NCBI RefSeq assembly: GCF_022570735.2
Contig: NZ_JANCNS010000001.1
Coordinates: forward strand, 1,240,001-1,304,000
DNA: 64,000 nt
Source: Christiangramia oceanisediminis
GTDB lineage: Bacteria > Bacteroidota > Bacteroidia > Flavobacteriales > Flavobacteriaceae
Reading direction: 5' to 3'
The stretch's first letter is position 1; each line of letters begins with the position of its first letter. Shown here piece by piece: positions 1 through 8,859 of this stretch. The position numbers and the translations under genes are program-made. Below the pieces are notes generated by a model. The model ran no database searches. It saw only the letters and a program-made list of their open reading frames with translations, and was not told where the DNA came from.

Positions 1-154
1 AGGTGTCCAGTTTCAGATTATTTTCTGAAGCGATCTTTTGAATGAATTTTTTGTCCCTTGTATCTTCAAGGTGTTTATCGATTAAAATATAAATAACGGG
101 TACCACGAAGCTCGCTAACAGCAGTACACCGATAGCTAATGAATAAATATCCAT
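1..154 (-). CDS. Membrane-anchored protein, N-terminal fragment
   Basis: The start codon lies at 154-152 and the reading frame stays open to the window edge, so only the first 51 residues are present. It begins MDIYSLAIGVLLL and residues 1-25 form one hydrophobic segment, followed by a charged stretch (IDKHLEDTRDKKFIQKI) that would face the cytoplasm. This suggests a single-pass membrane anchor. The family cannot be told from this fragment. It is on the same strand as the lipoprotein gene and the heme operon to its right. Confidence 0.6.
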   Translation of the reverse strand, partial: MDIYSLAIGVLLLASFVVPVIYILIDKHLEDTRDKKFIQKIASENNLKLDT

Positions 155-238
155 TTTTAATAAAATTTAGGTGAATGAATGGCTGATCCTGCCTCGATTG
201 GCAAGGTTGGCGGTAAAAATCCAAAAGTATGCCTGGGA

Positions 239-592
239 TCACCAGAAAAAATGGAAGGGGAAGATCTGCCGGTACAGAATCTGCTTGTTGCTCGCAGCCG
301 AAATTTGAGCTTTTGATGTTTCCTTTTTTAACTCAGGATAAGAGTCGGTTACAGAAAAAGAAGTCTGTAATTTAAATTCTGAAATTGGTTCTTCTTCAGC
401 TTTTTGAAGCAGGCTATCCTCGTTCAGGTTTTTTGGAAGAAAGATTTTGGAGGGAGCTGACTTAAAAGTATCGCTCTCGGCTTGATAAAAATCGCTACTC
501 TGCGTGTTTTCCGAAGCGAAAATTGAGCAGCCTGCCAGCATGAATACCAGCAAAAACAGCAGTTTCGAAAAACTATAAGCAGAATTTTTCAC
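239..592 (-). CDS. Small hypothetical lipoprotein
   Basis: A 117-residue protein with an N-terminal hydrophobic segment (about residues 9-20) ending in a lipobox (LAGC, Cys22). It should be processed by LspA and anchored in a membrane. The mature part is Ser/Glu/Lys rich with low complexity and ends in an aromatic tail (FPFHFFW), unusual for a lipoprotein. I do not recognise a family. It lies downstream of hemB on the same strand, 60 bp away, and could be read from the heme operon, but nothing ties it to heme synthesis. The short length and poor complexity leave some doubt that it is conserved. Confidence 0.55.
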   Translation of the reverse strand: MKNSAYSFSKLLFLLVFMLAGCSIFASENTQSSDFYQAESDTFKSAPSKIFLPKNLNEDSLLQKAEEEPISEFKLQTSFSVTDSYPELKKETSKAQISAASNKQILYRQIFPFHFFW

Positions 593-652
593 AACCTAAA
601 TGTATAAAGGAAGTGGATTCGAAATTTAAAATTTTAGTTATTTTTTTAGGTC

Positions 653-1636
653 TCAGGAAATTATTTTTACCGCCTCTTTTGCGAAATAACTGGCGATCAA
701 ACTCGCCCCTGCCCGTTTGATGGCAGTAAGCTGTTCCAGTACAACGGCATCATGATCCAGCCAGCCTTTTTCGGCAGCTGCCTTGATCATCGCGTATTCC
801 CCGCTTACCTGGTAAACCGCCACCGGCACGTTCACCACGTTCCTGATATCCCTTACGATATCCAGGTAACATAAGCCGGGTTTTACCATTACGATATCGG
901 CTCCCTCTTCAATATCCATCAGGGTTTCCTTAACAGCTTCCTCGCGGTTGGCGGGATCCATCTGGTAGGTTTTCTTATCTTTTGGTATATTTTGAGCATC
1001 TACGGGTGCGGAATCCAGGGCATCGCGGAAAGGTCCGTAGAAGGCAGAAGCGTATTTGGCACTATAACTCATGATCCCGGTATCGTGAAATCCTTCATCT
1101 TCCAATAGACTTCGAATTTCGAAGATTCTACCATCCATCATATCTGAAGGCGCGACGAAATCGGCACCGGCTTTTGCATGGGAAAGAGATATTTCAGCTA
1201 AAACGGCAGCAGTGTCATCATTCAGAATTTTCCCGTCATCGATGATCCCATCATGTCCGAATTTTGAATAGGGATCCAGAGCCACGTCGGTCATCACGAT
1301 CATTTCTGGCACCGCATTTTTGATGGTTTTAACCGCCCGCTGCATCAAACCTTCCGGGTTAATAGCTTCCTTTCCGGCATTGTCTTTAAGCTCTTCAGAA
1401 ACCTTTACGAAGAGAAGAACCGATCTCAATCCTAAACTCCATAGTTCTTTCACCTCTTTTTCGATCAGGTCCAGGCTGTACCGGTAATATCCAGGCATCG
1501 AATTGATCTCATCTTTTACGTTCTTGCCTTCAACGATGAACAAAGGCACTATAAAATCATTAGGTGAAATGGAAGTTTCCCTTACCATAGATCGAATGGC
1601 TTCGTTTGTTCGTAATCTTCGGTTTCTTCTAAGCAT
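653..1636 (-). CDS. hemB: Delta-aminolevulinic acid dehydratase (porphobilinogen synthase)
   Basis: Condenses two 5-aminolevulinate molecules into porphobilinogen, in the cytoplasm. It is 327 residues, the normal family length. The two Schiff-base lysines are visible at Lys194 (YSAKYAS) and Lys252 (VMVKPG). The loop that carries the zinc cysteines in animal and E. coli-type enzymes reads DVALDPYSKFGHDG (about residues 117-130) and has aspartates instead, so this is the type that does not use catalytic zinc and is usually magnesium-stimulated. It is the last gene of the minus-strand heme run, 78 bp after hemF. The start gives MLRRNRRLRT, typical of the family. Confidence 0.96.
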   Translation of the reverse strand: MLRRNRRLRTNEAIRSMVRETSISPNDFIVPLFIVEGKNVKDEINSMPGYYRYSLDLIEKEVKELWSLGLRSVLLFVKVSEELKDNAGKEAINPEGLMQRAVKTIKNAVPEMIVMTDVALDPYSKFGHDGIIDDGKILNDDTAAVLAEISLSHAKAGADFVAPSDMMDGRIFEIRSLLEDEGFHDTGIMSYSAKYASAFYGPFRDALDSAPVDAQNIPKDKKTYQMDPANREEAVKETLMDIEEGADIVMVKPGLCYLDIVRDIRNVVNVPVAVYQVSGEYAMIKAAAEKGWLDHDAVVLEQLTAIKRAGASLIASYFAKEAVKIIS

Positions 1637-1679
1637 TTTTGTTAGATTTTAATTTATCAGATACTTTATACAGTCTTCA

Positions 1680-1703
1680 ACTTACAGCTTAGCACTTACA
1701 GCT
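1680..1703. repeat. Short direct repeat in hemF-hemB spacer
   Basis: The 10-mer ACTTACAGCT occurs at 1680-1689 and again at 1694-1703, separated by 4 bp. It sits in the only sizeable spacer of the heme operon and has no protein-coding explanation. Function unknown. Confidence 0.5.
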
Positions 1704-1714
1704 GAAAGCTATTT

Positions 1715-2617
1715 TCATACCCACTCCCGGGGATTCTCAAGCACTTCAAGTAATTTTTCTTCTTCACTTCCCGGTTCCGGATGGTGATCGTAAACCCACT
1801 GAACATGGGGCGGAAGACTCATCAGGATGCTCTCGACGCGGCCATTGGTCTTTAATCCGAATAAAGTGCCCTTGTCGTGTACTAAATTGAACTCCACATA
1901 CCGGCCTCTTCGAATTTCCTGCCAGTTCCTGTTGGCTTCGGTGTAAGGCATGTCCTTCCGTTTCTGAACGATCGGGATATAGGCTAATAAGAAAGAATCG
2001 CCTACATCAGTCACGAAATCATACCAGTCTTCGATCTTCATCCTATCATCTTCCTTCAGGTAATCAAAGAATAAACCACCAATACCACGGGCTTCATTTC
2101 TGTGGGAATTCCAGAAATATTCGTCACACTTCTTTTTATATTCCGAATAGAACGAAAATCCATGCGGATTACAGGCCTTTTTCGATACCTGGTGAAAATG
2201 CCGGGCATCTTCCTCGAATAAATAATAGGGAGTAAGATCCTGGCCGCCACCAAACCACTGATCGATCACCGTACCGTCTTTTTCATACATCTCAAAATAC
2301 CTCCAGTTGGCGTGAACGGTTGGAACCATTGGGTTTTGGGGGTGGAGTACCAGGCTGAGTCCGCAGGCGAAAAAGTCCACATCGCCCACCTTGAAATATT
2401 TTTGCATTGCAGGTGCAAGCGGCCCATGCACTGCTGAAATGTTCACACCGCCTTTCTCAAAAACCTTCCCATTTTCAATGACACGAGTTCTTCCGCCACC
2501 TCCTTCTTCGCGTTTCCAAATGTCCTGGCGAAATTTGGCCTTTCCGTCTATTTCTTCAAGCCTTGAAGTTATCTTATCCTGAAGTTGTTCAATATATTTA
2601 TAAAAACGTTCTTTCAT
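1715..2617 (-). CDS. hemF: Oxygen-dependent coproporphyrinogen III oxidase
   Basis: Oxidatively decarboxylates coproporphyrinogen III to protoporphyrinogen IX using O2. It is 300 residues, full length. Family blocks seen in order are the HANWRYFE stretch, WFGGGQDLTPYY, the RGIGGLFFDYL block and the C-terminal RRGRYVEFNLVHDKGT block with SLPPHVQW. The aerobic enzyme fits a marine flavobacterium. It is the second-last gene of the heme run; the gene upstream of it ends only 2 bp before its start, so they are surely co-transcribed. Confidence 0.96.
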   Translation of the reverse strand: MKERFYKYIEQLQDKITSRLEEIDGKAKFRQDIWKREEGGGGRTRVIENGKVFEKGGVNISAVHGPLAPAMQKYFKVGDVDFFACGLSLVLHPQNPMVPTVHANWRYFEMYEKDGTVIDQWFGGGQDLTPYYLFEEDARHFHQVSKKACNPHGFSFYSEYKKKCDEYFWNSHRNEARGIGGLFFDYLKEDDRMKIEDWYDFVTDVGDSFLLAYIPIVQKRKDMPYTEANRNWQEIRRGRYVEFNLVHDKGTLFGLKTNGRVESILMSLPPHVQWVYDHHPEPGSEEEKLLEVLENPREWV

Positions 2618-2619
2618 TT

Positions 2620-3099
2620 CTAAGTTTTCTCGATATGCACCAGCCCTTCAACTTTTGAATTTATCCCCGAAATACCTTTTACAGCCCTCGAATTTTCAGC
2701 CATTTTGAGCAGGATTTCAAAAATATCCCCGGTGCTATCCTTCAAAAATAACTTTCTTCCAACCGCATTATTGTGCAGGTCCATTTTCCGTTCTATTTCA
2801 GAATTTGGAGCCAGCTCTTCATGAAGGCTGGTCAGTTTTTCAGCCCATGCGGCAGCTTCTTCCTTCGAAATTCCCTGTTCAAAACAGCTTTCACAGATCA
2901 GGTAATTCCAGAGAGCATGCCTTACCGCATTGGCTCTTGAATTCCCGTGATGTTCCTTTCCGAAGTTATCATCGCAGAATTCCAGCGTTCTTTCGGTGGC
3001 CCTGTAGGTCGGTAAAATAAGAAGTGGCCTCGAAATGCCTAATCTCACCAGGTGTTTTAACTCGGAGAGCTTCAGCTTCCTAAACCGCTTCCAGATCAT
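2620..3099 (-). CDS. DUF6973-like conserved protein in heme operon
   Basis: A 159-residue soluble protein between hemE (1 bp gap) and hemF (2 bp gap), so it is made with the heme enzymes. It has two conserved-looking blocks: GNSRANAVRHALWNYL near residues 52-67 and DLHNNAVGRKLF near residues 107-118. Histidines, asparagines and an arginine recur in them like a metal or substrate site. I associate this pattern with the DUF6973 family but cannot confirm it here. No signal peptide or membrane helix is visible. Its tight placement is the only clue to a role in tetrapyrrole metabolism; no enzymatic step of the standard pathway is left for it. Confidence 0.75.
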   Translation of the reverse strand: MIWKRFRKLKLSELKHLVRLGISRPLLILPTYRATERTLEFCDDNFGKEHHGNSRANAVRHALWNYLICESCFEQGISKEEAAAWAEKLTSLHEELAPNSEIERKMDLHNNAVGRKLFLKDSTGDIFEILLKMAENSRAVKGISGINSKVEGLVHIEKT

Positions 3100-3100
3100 T

Positions 3101-4123
3101 TTAACGATACTCCTTCACAGCGTCCACAAAAGCCCTGGCGTTTTCTACCGGGATATCTGGAAGAATTCCGTGCCCAAGGTTCGCGATATAGCGATCCTTG
3201 CCGAAAGCATTGATCATATCATGCACCATATACCTGATCTCCTGTGGCTTTGAATAGAGCCTTGCCGGATCAAAATTACCCTGAAGAGTGATCTGCCCTC
3301 CACTTAGATATCTTGCGTTTCTGGCTTCACAGGTCCAGTCAACTCCAAGAGCCGAAGCACCGCTTTGAGACATTTGCTTCAGTGCGAACCAGCAGCCTTT
3401 ACCATAAGCGATAACCGGCACCTCATCTTTTAGTGCTGTAATGATCTGCTGCATATATTTCCACGAGAATTCCTGGTAATCCTTTGGTTCCAGTAGACCT
3501 CCCCATGAATCAAAAAGCTGAACCGCATCCACTCCGGCTTTCACCTTTTCTTTAAGGTACGCGATGGTGGTATCGGTGATCTTCTGAAGCAGCCTGTGAG
3601 CAGCAATAGGTTCTGAAAAACAGAACTTCTTGGCCTTATCAAAATTCTTGGAACCCTGTCCCTGTACCAGGTAGCATAAAATGGTCCATGGTGATCCTGC
3701 AAAACCGATTAGCGGAACCTCGTCATTCAATTCCTGCTTGGTCATTTTGATCGCCTGGAAGACATAATCCAATTCTTCTTTTACGTCCGGTACGATCACC
3801 TCGTCCACCTTTTTTGCGGTTTTGATAGGGTTTGGAACCCATGGGCCAACTCCTGGTTTCATTTCGATCTCCACCTGCATGGCCTGAGGCACTACAAGTA
3901 TGTCGCTGAAAAGGATCGCGGCATCGGGACCGATCTGTCTGATTGGCATCACGGTAATTTCGGTGGCCAGTTCGGGAGTTCTGCAGCGGGTGAAGAAATC
4001 ATATTTTTCCTTCAGCTTCATGAAATCTGGCAAATATCTCCCTGCCTGTCTCATCATCCATACCGGAGGCCGCTCCACGCTTTCTCCTTTTAATGCTTTC
4101 AATAACAGATCGTTCTTTATCAT
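3101..4123 (-). CDS. hemE: Uroporphyrinogen decarboxylase
   Basis: Removes four carboxyl groups from uroporphyrinogen III to give coproporphyrinogen III. The 340-residue protein shows the N-terminal signature [17 protein letters not shown] (residues 18-34), the catalytic-aspartate block [24 protein letters not shown] and the C-terminal [12 protein letters not shown] block. The length is normal for the family. It lies between hemD (34 bp spacer) and the DUF6973-like gene (1 bp gap). Confidence 0.96.
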   Translation of the reverse strand: MIKNDLLLKALKGESVERPPVWMMRQAGRYLPDFMKLKEKYDFFTRCRTPELATEITVMPIRQIGPDAAILFSDILVVPQAMQVEIEMKPGVGPWVPNPIKTAKKVDEVIVPDVKEELDYVFQAIKMTKQELNDEVPLIGFAGSPWTILCYLVQGQGSKNFDKAKKFCFSEPIAAHRLLQKITDTTIAYLKEKVKAGVDAVQLFDSWGGLLEPKDYQEFSWKYMQQIITALKDEVPVIAYGKGCWFALKQMSQSGASALGVDWTCEARNARYLSGGQITLQGNFDPARLYSKPQEIRYMVHDMINAFGKDRYIANLGHGILPDIPVENARAFVDAVKEYR

Positions 4124-4157
4124 CTTGTCTTATTTTTGATCAGTTGGCCTGATAAAT

Positions 4158-4808
4158 TTAATTCGTTTTAAAATGTGATACCAGCCTGGCAACTAAGTTT
4201 TCAATACTGGGCCTGGAGGCGATCACGATATCTTTTGTGTGTTTTCTGGCTTCGGCGGCCGTGGTCTCTCCAATGCAAAAAGCGGTGGTGTCCAGCTTGT
4301 TCTTTTTGGTGAATGATTTCACCGCACTCGGACTAAGAAACAGAATGCCATCGAATTCTGAATGAAATTGCCTGAAATTTAACGTTGTTTTATAGACTTC
4401 GGTTTCTGTGAGTTTAACCTGGTTTTCCTTCAAAATTGCTGGCAATTCGTCCCTTCTTTTGTTTCCGCAGAAAAAATGAAAATGCTTTTCAGCATGTTTT
4501 TCTACCAGTAGTTTGCCCAGTTCCTGTCCGTTATCGGCTGTCTCTGCAACATGAAATCCTTTGGCTATCAGAAGCTCTGCCGTTTTTTCCCCTACGCAAT
4601 AGCAGTTTTCAATTTTAAGCCCTTTTTTCTCAATAGCTCTAACCGCATTCTTACTGGTGAAAATCACATTTTTGAGGTTCTTTTCCGGTAGCTGAAAATC
4701 GATGAATTCGATCTGAATGGAATCATATTCCACGAGACCGATGCCAGCATTCAGCAATAATTCCTTTTGATTTGGAGCAAGCTTACGGGTAGCAAGAACA
4801 GTAGGCAT
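4158..4808 (-). CDS. hemD: Uroporphyrinogen-III synthase
   Basis: Closes and inverts ring D of hydroxymethylbilane to form uroporphyrinogen III. HemD sequences are poorly conserved; this 216-residue protein is recognised by its size, by the short family blocks (ATRKLAPNQ at the start, IFTSKNAVRA around residues 48-58, LFLSPSAVKSF near residue 155 and AFCIGETTAAE near residue 177), and by its position 3 bp after hemC and before hemE. The repeated TS/SxxAV blocks mark the two Rossmann-like halves of the fold. Confidence 0.9.
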   Translation of the reverse strand: MPTVLATRKLAPNQKELLLNAGIGLVEYDSIQIEFIDFQLPEKNLKNVIFTSKNAVRAIEKKGLKIENCYCVGEKTAELLIAKGFHVAETADNGQELGKLLVEKHAEKHFHFFCGNKRRDELPAILKENQVKLTETEVYKTTLNFRQFHSEFDGILFLSPSAVKSFTKKNKLDTTAFCIGETTAAEARKHTKDIVIASRPSIENLVARLVSHFKTN

Positions 4809-4811
4809 CTC

Positions 4812-5729
4812 CTAATTATTTAAGATGCTTTTGATGTGGGTCATCAGTTCCTTTCCGCCGTTTTCCAGTATATGTTCTGCGCAGGAAATTCCGAAATCCT
4901 CAATTTGGTCAATAGAAACACTTCTTTCTACTTCGATCTTCTGCTTTCCATCCAGGCTGAAAAGCGCTCCCTTAAAATGCAGTTCGTCTTTGTGAATCCT
5001 GGCTAGAGCACCAATTGGTGCGGTACAACCACCTTCCAGTTTTCTTAGAAATTGCCGCTCTACATGGACTTCGATCCCTGAATTCCTGTGATGCAGTCCG
5101 GCAAGAGCCTTTCTGCAATGATTATCCTCTTCCATGGCAACGATTAGCATGGCTCCCTGGGCGGGTGCCGGGATCATCCAGTCGAGATCTATAAAATTAT
5201 GGGGTTTTATATCGATTCGTTCCAGTCCGGCTGCCGCAAAGATGGCACCATTCCAGTCACTGGCTTCGAGTTTTTGCATCCTGGTGTTCACATTCCCCCT
5301 TAGATCCACCACCTTATGGCCGGGATGCCTGTGCAGCCATTGAGCTTTACGCCTCAGGCTTCCGGTTGCAATGGTGCCGCTTTCTGAATCCAGGAAATCC
5401 AGTCCTTTATGGATCAAAATATCTTTGGTGTTGGCTCTTTTCATGACCGCACCTTCAACGATGCCTTTAGGAAGGGCAGTGGGCACGTCTTTCATCGAGT
5501 GAACGGCAATATCCACTTCACCTTTTATCATGGCCACATCCAGCGTCTTGGTAAAGATCCCTGTAATGCCCATTTCATATAATGGCTGGTCGAGATTAAG
5601 ATCGCCGGTTGATTTAACAGGAACCAGTTCGGTTTTGTGACCGGTTTTTTCCAGAGCGTTTTGAACGGTCGTGGCCTGCCAAAGGGCTAATTCACTGTCC
5701 CGGGTGCCTATTCTTATGGTTCTGCTCAT
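4812..5729 (-). CDS. hemC: Hydroxymethylbilane synthase (porphobilinogen deaminase)
   Basis: Polymerises four porphobilinogens into hydroxymethylbilane. It is 305 residues. The catalytic aspartate is Asp81 in VHSMKDVPT and the cysteine that carries the dipyrromethane cofactor is Cys235 in LEGGCTAPIGA. The N-terminal RIGTRDSELALWQA is also diagnostic. Its ATG overlaps the TGA of hemA (ATGA, 5726-5729), so translation is coupled. Confidence 0.97.
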   Translation of the reverse strand: MSRTIRIGTRDSELALWQATTVQNALEKTGHKTELVPVKSTGDLNLDQPLYEMGITGIFTKTLDVAMIKGEVDIAVHSMKDVPTALPKGIVEGAVMKRANTKDILIHKGLDFLDSESGTIATGSLRRKAQWLHRHPGHKVVDLRGNVNTRMQKLEASDWNGAIFAAAGLERIDIKPHNFIDLDWMIPAPAQGAMLIVAMEEDNHCRKALAGLHHRNSGIEVHVERQFLRKLEGGCTAPIGALARIHKDELHFKGALFSLDGKQKIEVERSVSIDQIEDFGISCAEHILENGGKELMTHIKSILNN

Positions 5730-6982
5730 TTGCTGAGCTCTTCTAGCTGAAACATCTTCTGTATTAGCTCGAGGCTTTCATCGGTAGTTTCTGAATCTTC
5801 CTTAAGATGATTCGCGAAGTGTTTCATTATTTTCTGAATGATCCTGTTGCTTACGATCTCGGCCTGTTCATCATTGAATCCTGAAATTTTTTTACGCTGA
5901 AAATCAAGTTCGGCGTCTTTCATAGTTTTCAGCTTTTTCTTTAAAGCCTTAATGGTTGGCGCAAATTTGCGGGTTTCCAGCCATCGGTTGAAATCGCCTT
6001 CCACTTCATCAATGATGCTTTTAGCCTGCGGAATGAATTGCTTGCGACGCTCCAGGGTCTCATCGGTCATTTGTGAAAGATGATCAAGGTGGATCAGTTT
6101 CACATTTTCCAGTTCCTGCACATCGTCTGAAACGTTCTTCGGAATGGAAAGATCCAAAATCAGCAATTCCTTCTTTGGGTAGATCAATTCCTTTGAAATG
6201 GTAGGATTATGAGCGCCAGTGGCTACAATAAGAATATCGCTGTTGCGAATTTCGGCTTGTAGATCGGCATAATCCTTCACGATCAAATTGAACTTCCCGG
6301 CAATCTTTTCAGCCTTGCCTTTTGTTCTGTTAATAAGGGTGATATGATTGTTCCTGGTGTGTTTTACCAGGTTTTCGCAGGTATTGCGGCCAATCTTTCC
6401 AGTCCCAAACAGCAAAATATTCTTTTCTGAAACATCCTTGATGTTATTCAGAATATATTGAACAGAAGCAAATGAAACCGAAGTAGCTCCACTTGAGATC
6501 TCTGTCTCGTTCTTGATGCGCTTGCTGGCCTGTATCACGGCATTAACCAGTCTTTCTAAAAAGGCATTCACAAGTCCCAGTTTTTTGGACCTGATAAAGG
6601 CAGTCTTAAGCTGACTGATGATCTCAAAATCCCCAAGGATCTGGCTGTCCAGGCCGGTTCCAACCTTGAAAATATGTGAAATAGCCTGGTTGTTCTTATA
6701 TACATAAGCTACCTTTTCGAATTCCTCAACGGTTCCGTGGGTGTGTTCGCAAAGAAGCTTGATTAGCTGAAAGGGGTGCTGTGCAAAACCATAGATCTCT
6801 GTACGGTTACAGGTTGAGGTGACCAGAATTGCATCTATGCCCTCTTCCTTAGCCTGTTGCAGCAATCTCACTTTAGAATCCTCATCTAAACTAAAGTGAC
6901 CTCTGATCTCTGCATCAGCCTTCTTGTAGCTTAATCCTATGGTGTAGAAATGTTTTCCTCTCGAAATGTGATAATCTTCCAT
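5726..6982 (-). CDS. hemA: Glutamyl-tRNA reductase
   Basis: Reduces glutamyl-tRNA(Glu) to glutamate-1-semialdehyde, the entry step of the C5 heme pathway, usually the regulated step. The 418-residue protein has the active-site cysteine Cys58 in TSTCNRTEIYG, the NADPH-binding motif LLFGTGKIGRNTC near residues 190-202 and a helical C-terminal dimerisation domain. It is the first gene of the minus-strand heme operon, with a Bacteroidota-type -7 element 24 bp upstream. hemL, which encodes the next enzyme, is not in the window. Confidence 0.96.
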   Translation of the reverse strand: MEDYHISRGKHFYTIGLSYKKADAEIRGHFSLDEDSKVRLLQQAKEEGIDAILVTSTCNRTEIYGFAQHPFQLIKLLCEHTHGTVEEFEKVAYVYKNNQAISHIFKVGTGLDSQILGDFEIISQLKTAFIRSKKLGLVNAFLERLVNAVIQASKRIKNETEISSGATSVSFASVQYILNNIKDVSEKNILLFGTGKIGRNTCENLVKHTRNNHITLINRTKGKAEKIAGKFNLIVKDYADLQAEIRNSDILIVATGAHNPTISKELIYPKKELLILDLSIPKNVSDDVQELENVKLIHLDHLSQMTDETLERRKQFIPQAKSIIDEVEGDFNRWLETRKFAPTIKALKKKLKTMKDAELDFQRKKISGFNDEQAEIVSNRIIQKIMKHFANHLKEDSETTDESLELIQKMFQLEELSK

Positions 6983-7005
6983 GTATCTATTTGTGGATAC
7001 GGTGG

Positions 7006-7013
7006 CAAAAATA
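7006..7013 (-). promoter_or_regulatory. Putative -7 promoter element for hemA operon
   Basis: Read on the minus strand the bases are TATTTTTG, an exact TAnnTTTG match, ending 23 bp before the hemA ATG. No clear TTG -33 element stands about 20 bp upstream, so this is a moderate call. Confidence 0.45.
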
Positions 7014-7064
7014 ATGTAAGTGAAAATGAAAAAGTAACGCTGGAAGCACTAAATATGTCGATAT

Positions 7065-7078
7065 ATGATAAATATCAT
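7065..7078. promoter_or_regulatory. Palindrome between hemA and AraC regulator; candidate operator
   Basis: ATGATA-AA-TATCAT is a perfect 6-bp inverted repeat with a 2-bp spacer. It lies between the two divergent putative promoters (7006-7013 and 7109-7116), where a dimeric regulator could act on both. Binding by the adjacent AraC-family protein is only an inference. Confidence 0.4.
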
Positions 7079-7108
7079 CTAAAAGGGCCTAAAAATAACA
7101 AAATAAGC

Positions 7109-7116
7109 TACTTTTG
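7109..7116 (+). promoter_or_regulatory. Putative -7 promoter element for AraC regulator
   Basis: TACTTTTG matches TAnnTTTG exactly, 63 bp before the ATG of the regulator. A good TTG -33 element is not evident. Confidence 0.4.
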
Positions 7117-7179
7117 TAGTGCTTATGCCGGTTTCGGAAGGATTAGTTTAGACTCATTCTAAATAAATAAATTGTTTTG

Positions 7180-8073
7180 ATGATGGAAGATGATTTAAAA
7201 AATAACGCTGTAAGTATTTCTGAAGAGATAAAAGTAGAAGATGGATTTTATATCCTGAAGTTTCAGAATGATACCAATTCTACTAAGCTCATGTCTCGCG
7301 ACATCGACAATAGTTTCATTCAATTTCACTTCAGCGTAAAGGGAAACAGCAAATTTCTTTTCAATAATGGCTCATATGAATTGCCGCTTTCCGAAGAGAA
7401 TTCACTGCTATTATATAACCCGCAACGGGATCTGCCGTTGAATGTATCGCTCGAGGCCGATACCTGGCTTATTTCACTGGTGATCTCCATTAAGAAATTT
7501 CATGCCCTTTTCTCACAGGAAGCCGATTATATCACCTTCCTCAGTGAAGAGAACCGGGATAAGAAATATTATAAGGACTCTCCCGTTTCGCCTTCGATGG
7601 CGATCGTGCTCAACCAGTTGATGAATTTCAGTTTAACGCCGAGTATCAAGAATTTATATTTCCGGGCGAAGGCTTACGAATTGCTGAGCCTTCATTTTAA
7701 TAAAGCGGAAAATCCTGACCTGGAACAGTGTCCATTCCTGAGCGATGAAGAGAACATTAAAAAGATCAGGAAAGCCAAGGACATCGTTATCGCGCGAATG
7801 GCTGAACCGCCATCCCTACAGGAGCTGGCAGATGAAATTGGTCTTAGTTTGAAAAAGCTCAAGGAAGGTTTTAAGCAGATCTATGGTGATTCTGTTTATA
7901 GTTTCCTGTTCGATTATAAAATGGAATACGCCAGGAAATTGCTGGAAACTGGAGAATATAATGTGAATGAAGTTGGCCTGAAGGTAGGTTACAGTACGGC
8001 CAGTCATTTTATAGCCGGATTCAAAAAGAAATTCGGCACCACTCCAAAGAAATATACGCTCTCTGTAAATTAA
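7180..8073 (+). CDS. AraC-family transcriptional regulator
   Basis: About 297 residues. The N-terminal two thirds are a non-conserved sensor region, and the last 100 residues hold the double helix-turn-helix of AraC proteins: PPSLQELADEIGLSLKKLKE is the first helix-turn-helix, and FDYKMEYARKLLETGEYNV followed by VGLKVGYSTASHFIAGFKKKFG is the second. A TTG at 7177 extends the frame by one codon, but two ATG codons at 7180 and 7183 are better starts. It is transcribed away from hemA across a 197-bp spacer with a palindrome, so control of the heme operon or of hemH is likely but unproven. The effector is unknown. Confidence 0.88.
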   Translation: MMEDDLKNNAVSISEEIKVEDGFYILKFQNDTNSTKLMSRDIDNSFIQFHFSVKGNSKFLFNNGSYELPLSEENSLLLYNPQRDLPLNVSLEADTWLISLVISIKKFHALFSQEADYITFLSEENRDKKYYKDSPVSPSMAIVLNQLMNFSLTPSIKNLYFRAKAYELLSLHFNKAENPDLEQCPFLSDEENIKKIRKAKDIVIARMAEPPSLQELADEIGLSLKKLKEGFKQIYGDSVYSFLFDYKMEYARKLLETGEYNVNEVGLKVGYSTASHFIAGFKKKFGTTPKKYTLSVN

Positions 8074-8083
8074 AGTTTTTCTA

Positions 8084-8794
8084 ATGAGGATATTCTGTTC
8101 ACTACTTTTTTGCCTTTTATTTTCCCTTGTTACTTTCGCACAGAAAAATGTTCTGGTATTTCATGAAACCAAGGGATACAGGCATGCCTCGATAGAAACC
8201 GGGATTCAGGCCATTCAGCAGCTGGGTAACGAAATGGATTTTAAGACTACGGTGAGTAATGACAGCCGGTTCTTCCTGGAAAATGATCTCGCTCAGATCG
8301 ATCTTATCATTTTTCTGAGTACGACCGGGGATATTTTTGATAAAGAAGAAGAATTGGTCTTTGAGAATTATATCGAAAAAGGAGGGAATTTCTTCGGAAT
8401 ACATGCCGCAGCAGATACCGAATATGACTGGCCTTTCTACGGAAGGCTTGTTGGGGCTTATTTTGAAAGTCATCCCGAAATTCAGCCTGCAGAAATTGAA
8501 GTGGTAATGCCGGAGCATTTTACGGTGGAACATTTGCCGGAAACCTGGAAGCGCACGGATGAGTGGTATAATTATAAAAATATCAGGCCCGATCTTCATG
8601 TTCTGTTAAAACTGAACGAAGAAAGTTATAAAGGCGGAAAGAATGGTGAAGACCATCCAATTGCCTGGTACCAGGACCTGATTGGCGGCGGGAAGGCTAT
8701 CTATACCGGCGGCGGGCATACTGCCGAGTCTTATTCAGAACCGAATTTCAGGGAGCATGTGAAACGCTGTATAGACTTTGCATTGTTTCAGTAG
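8084..8794 (+). CDS. Exported ThuA-like domain protein
   Basis: A 236-residue protein with a signal peptide (about residues 1-19, ending VTFAQ) and a ThuA-type class I glutamine-amidotransferase-like fold: KNVLVFHETKGYRHASIETG at the start, GGNFFGIHAAADTEYDW in the centre, and HPIAWYQDLIGGGKAIYTGG near the end. ThuA proteins are linked to sugar metabolism but their reaction is not settled, and secreted forms are common in Bacteroidota. It begins 10 bp after the AraC gene, so the two may be co-transcribed. A link to heme is not evident. Confidence 0.85.
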   Translation: MRIFCSLLFCLLFSLVTFAQKNVLVFHETKGYRHASIETGIQAIQQLGNEMDFKTTVSNDSRFFLENDLAQIDLIIFLSTTGDIFDKEEELVFENYIEKGGNFFGIHAAADTEYDWPFYGRLVGAYFESHPEIQPAEIEVVMPEHFTVEHLPETWKRTDEWYNYKNIRPDLHVLLKLNEESYKGGKNGEDHPIAWYQDLIGGGKAIYTGGGHTAESYSEPNFREHVKRCIDFALFQ

Positions 8795-8859
8795 TCAAAT
8801 AATTATTAGGCCATAGAAAACTCCGATACAAGAACTGTTTTCAGATTGTGTAGGAATAG

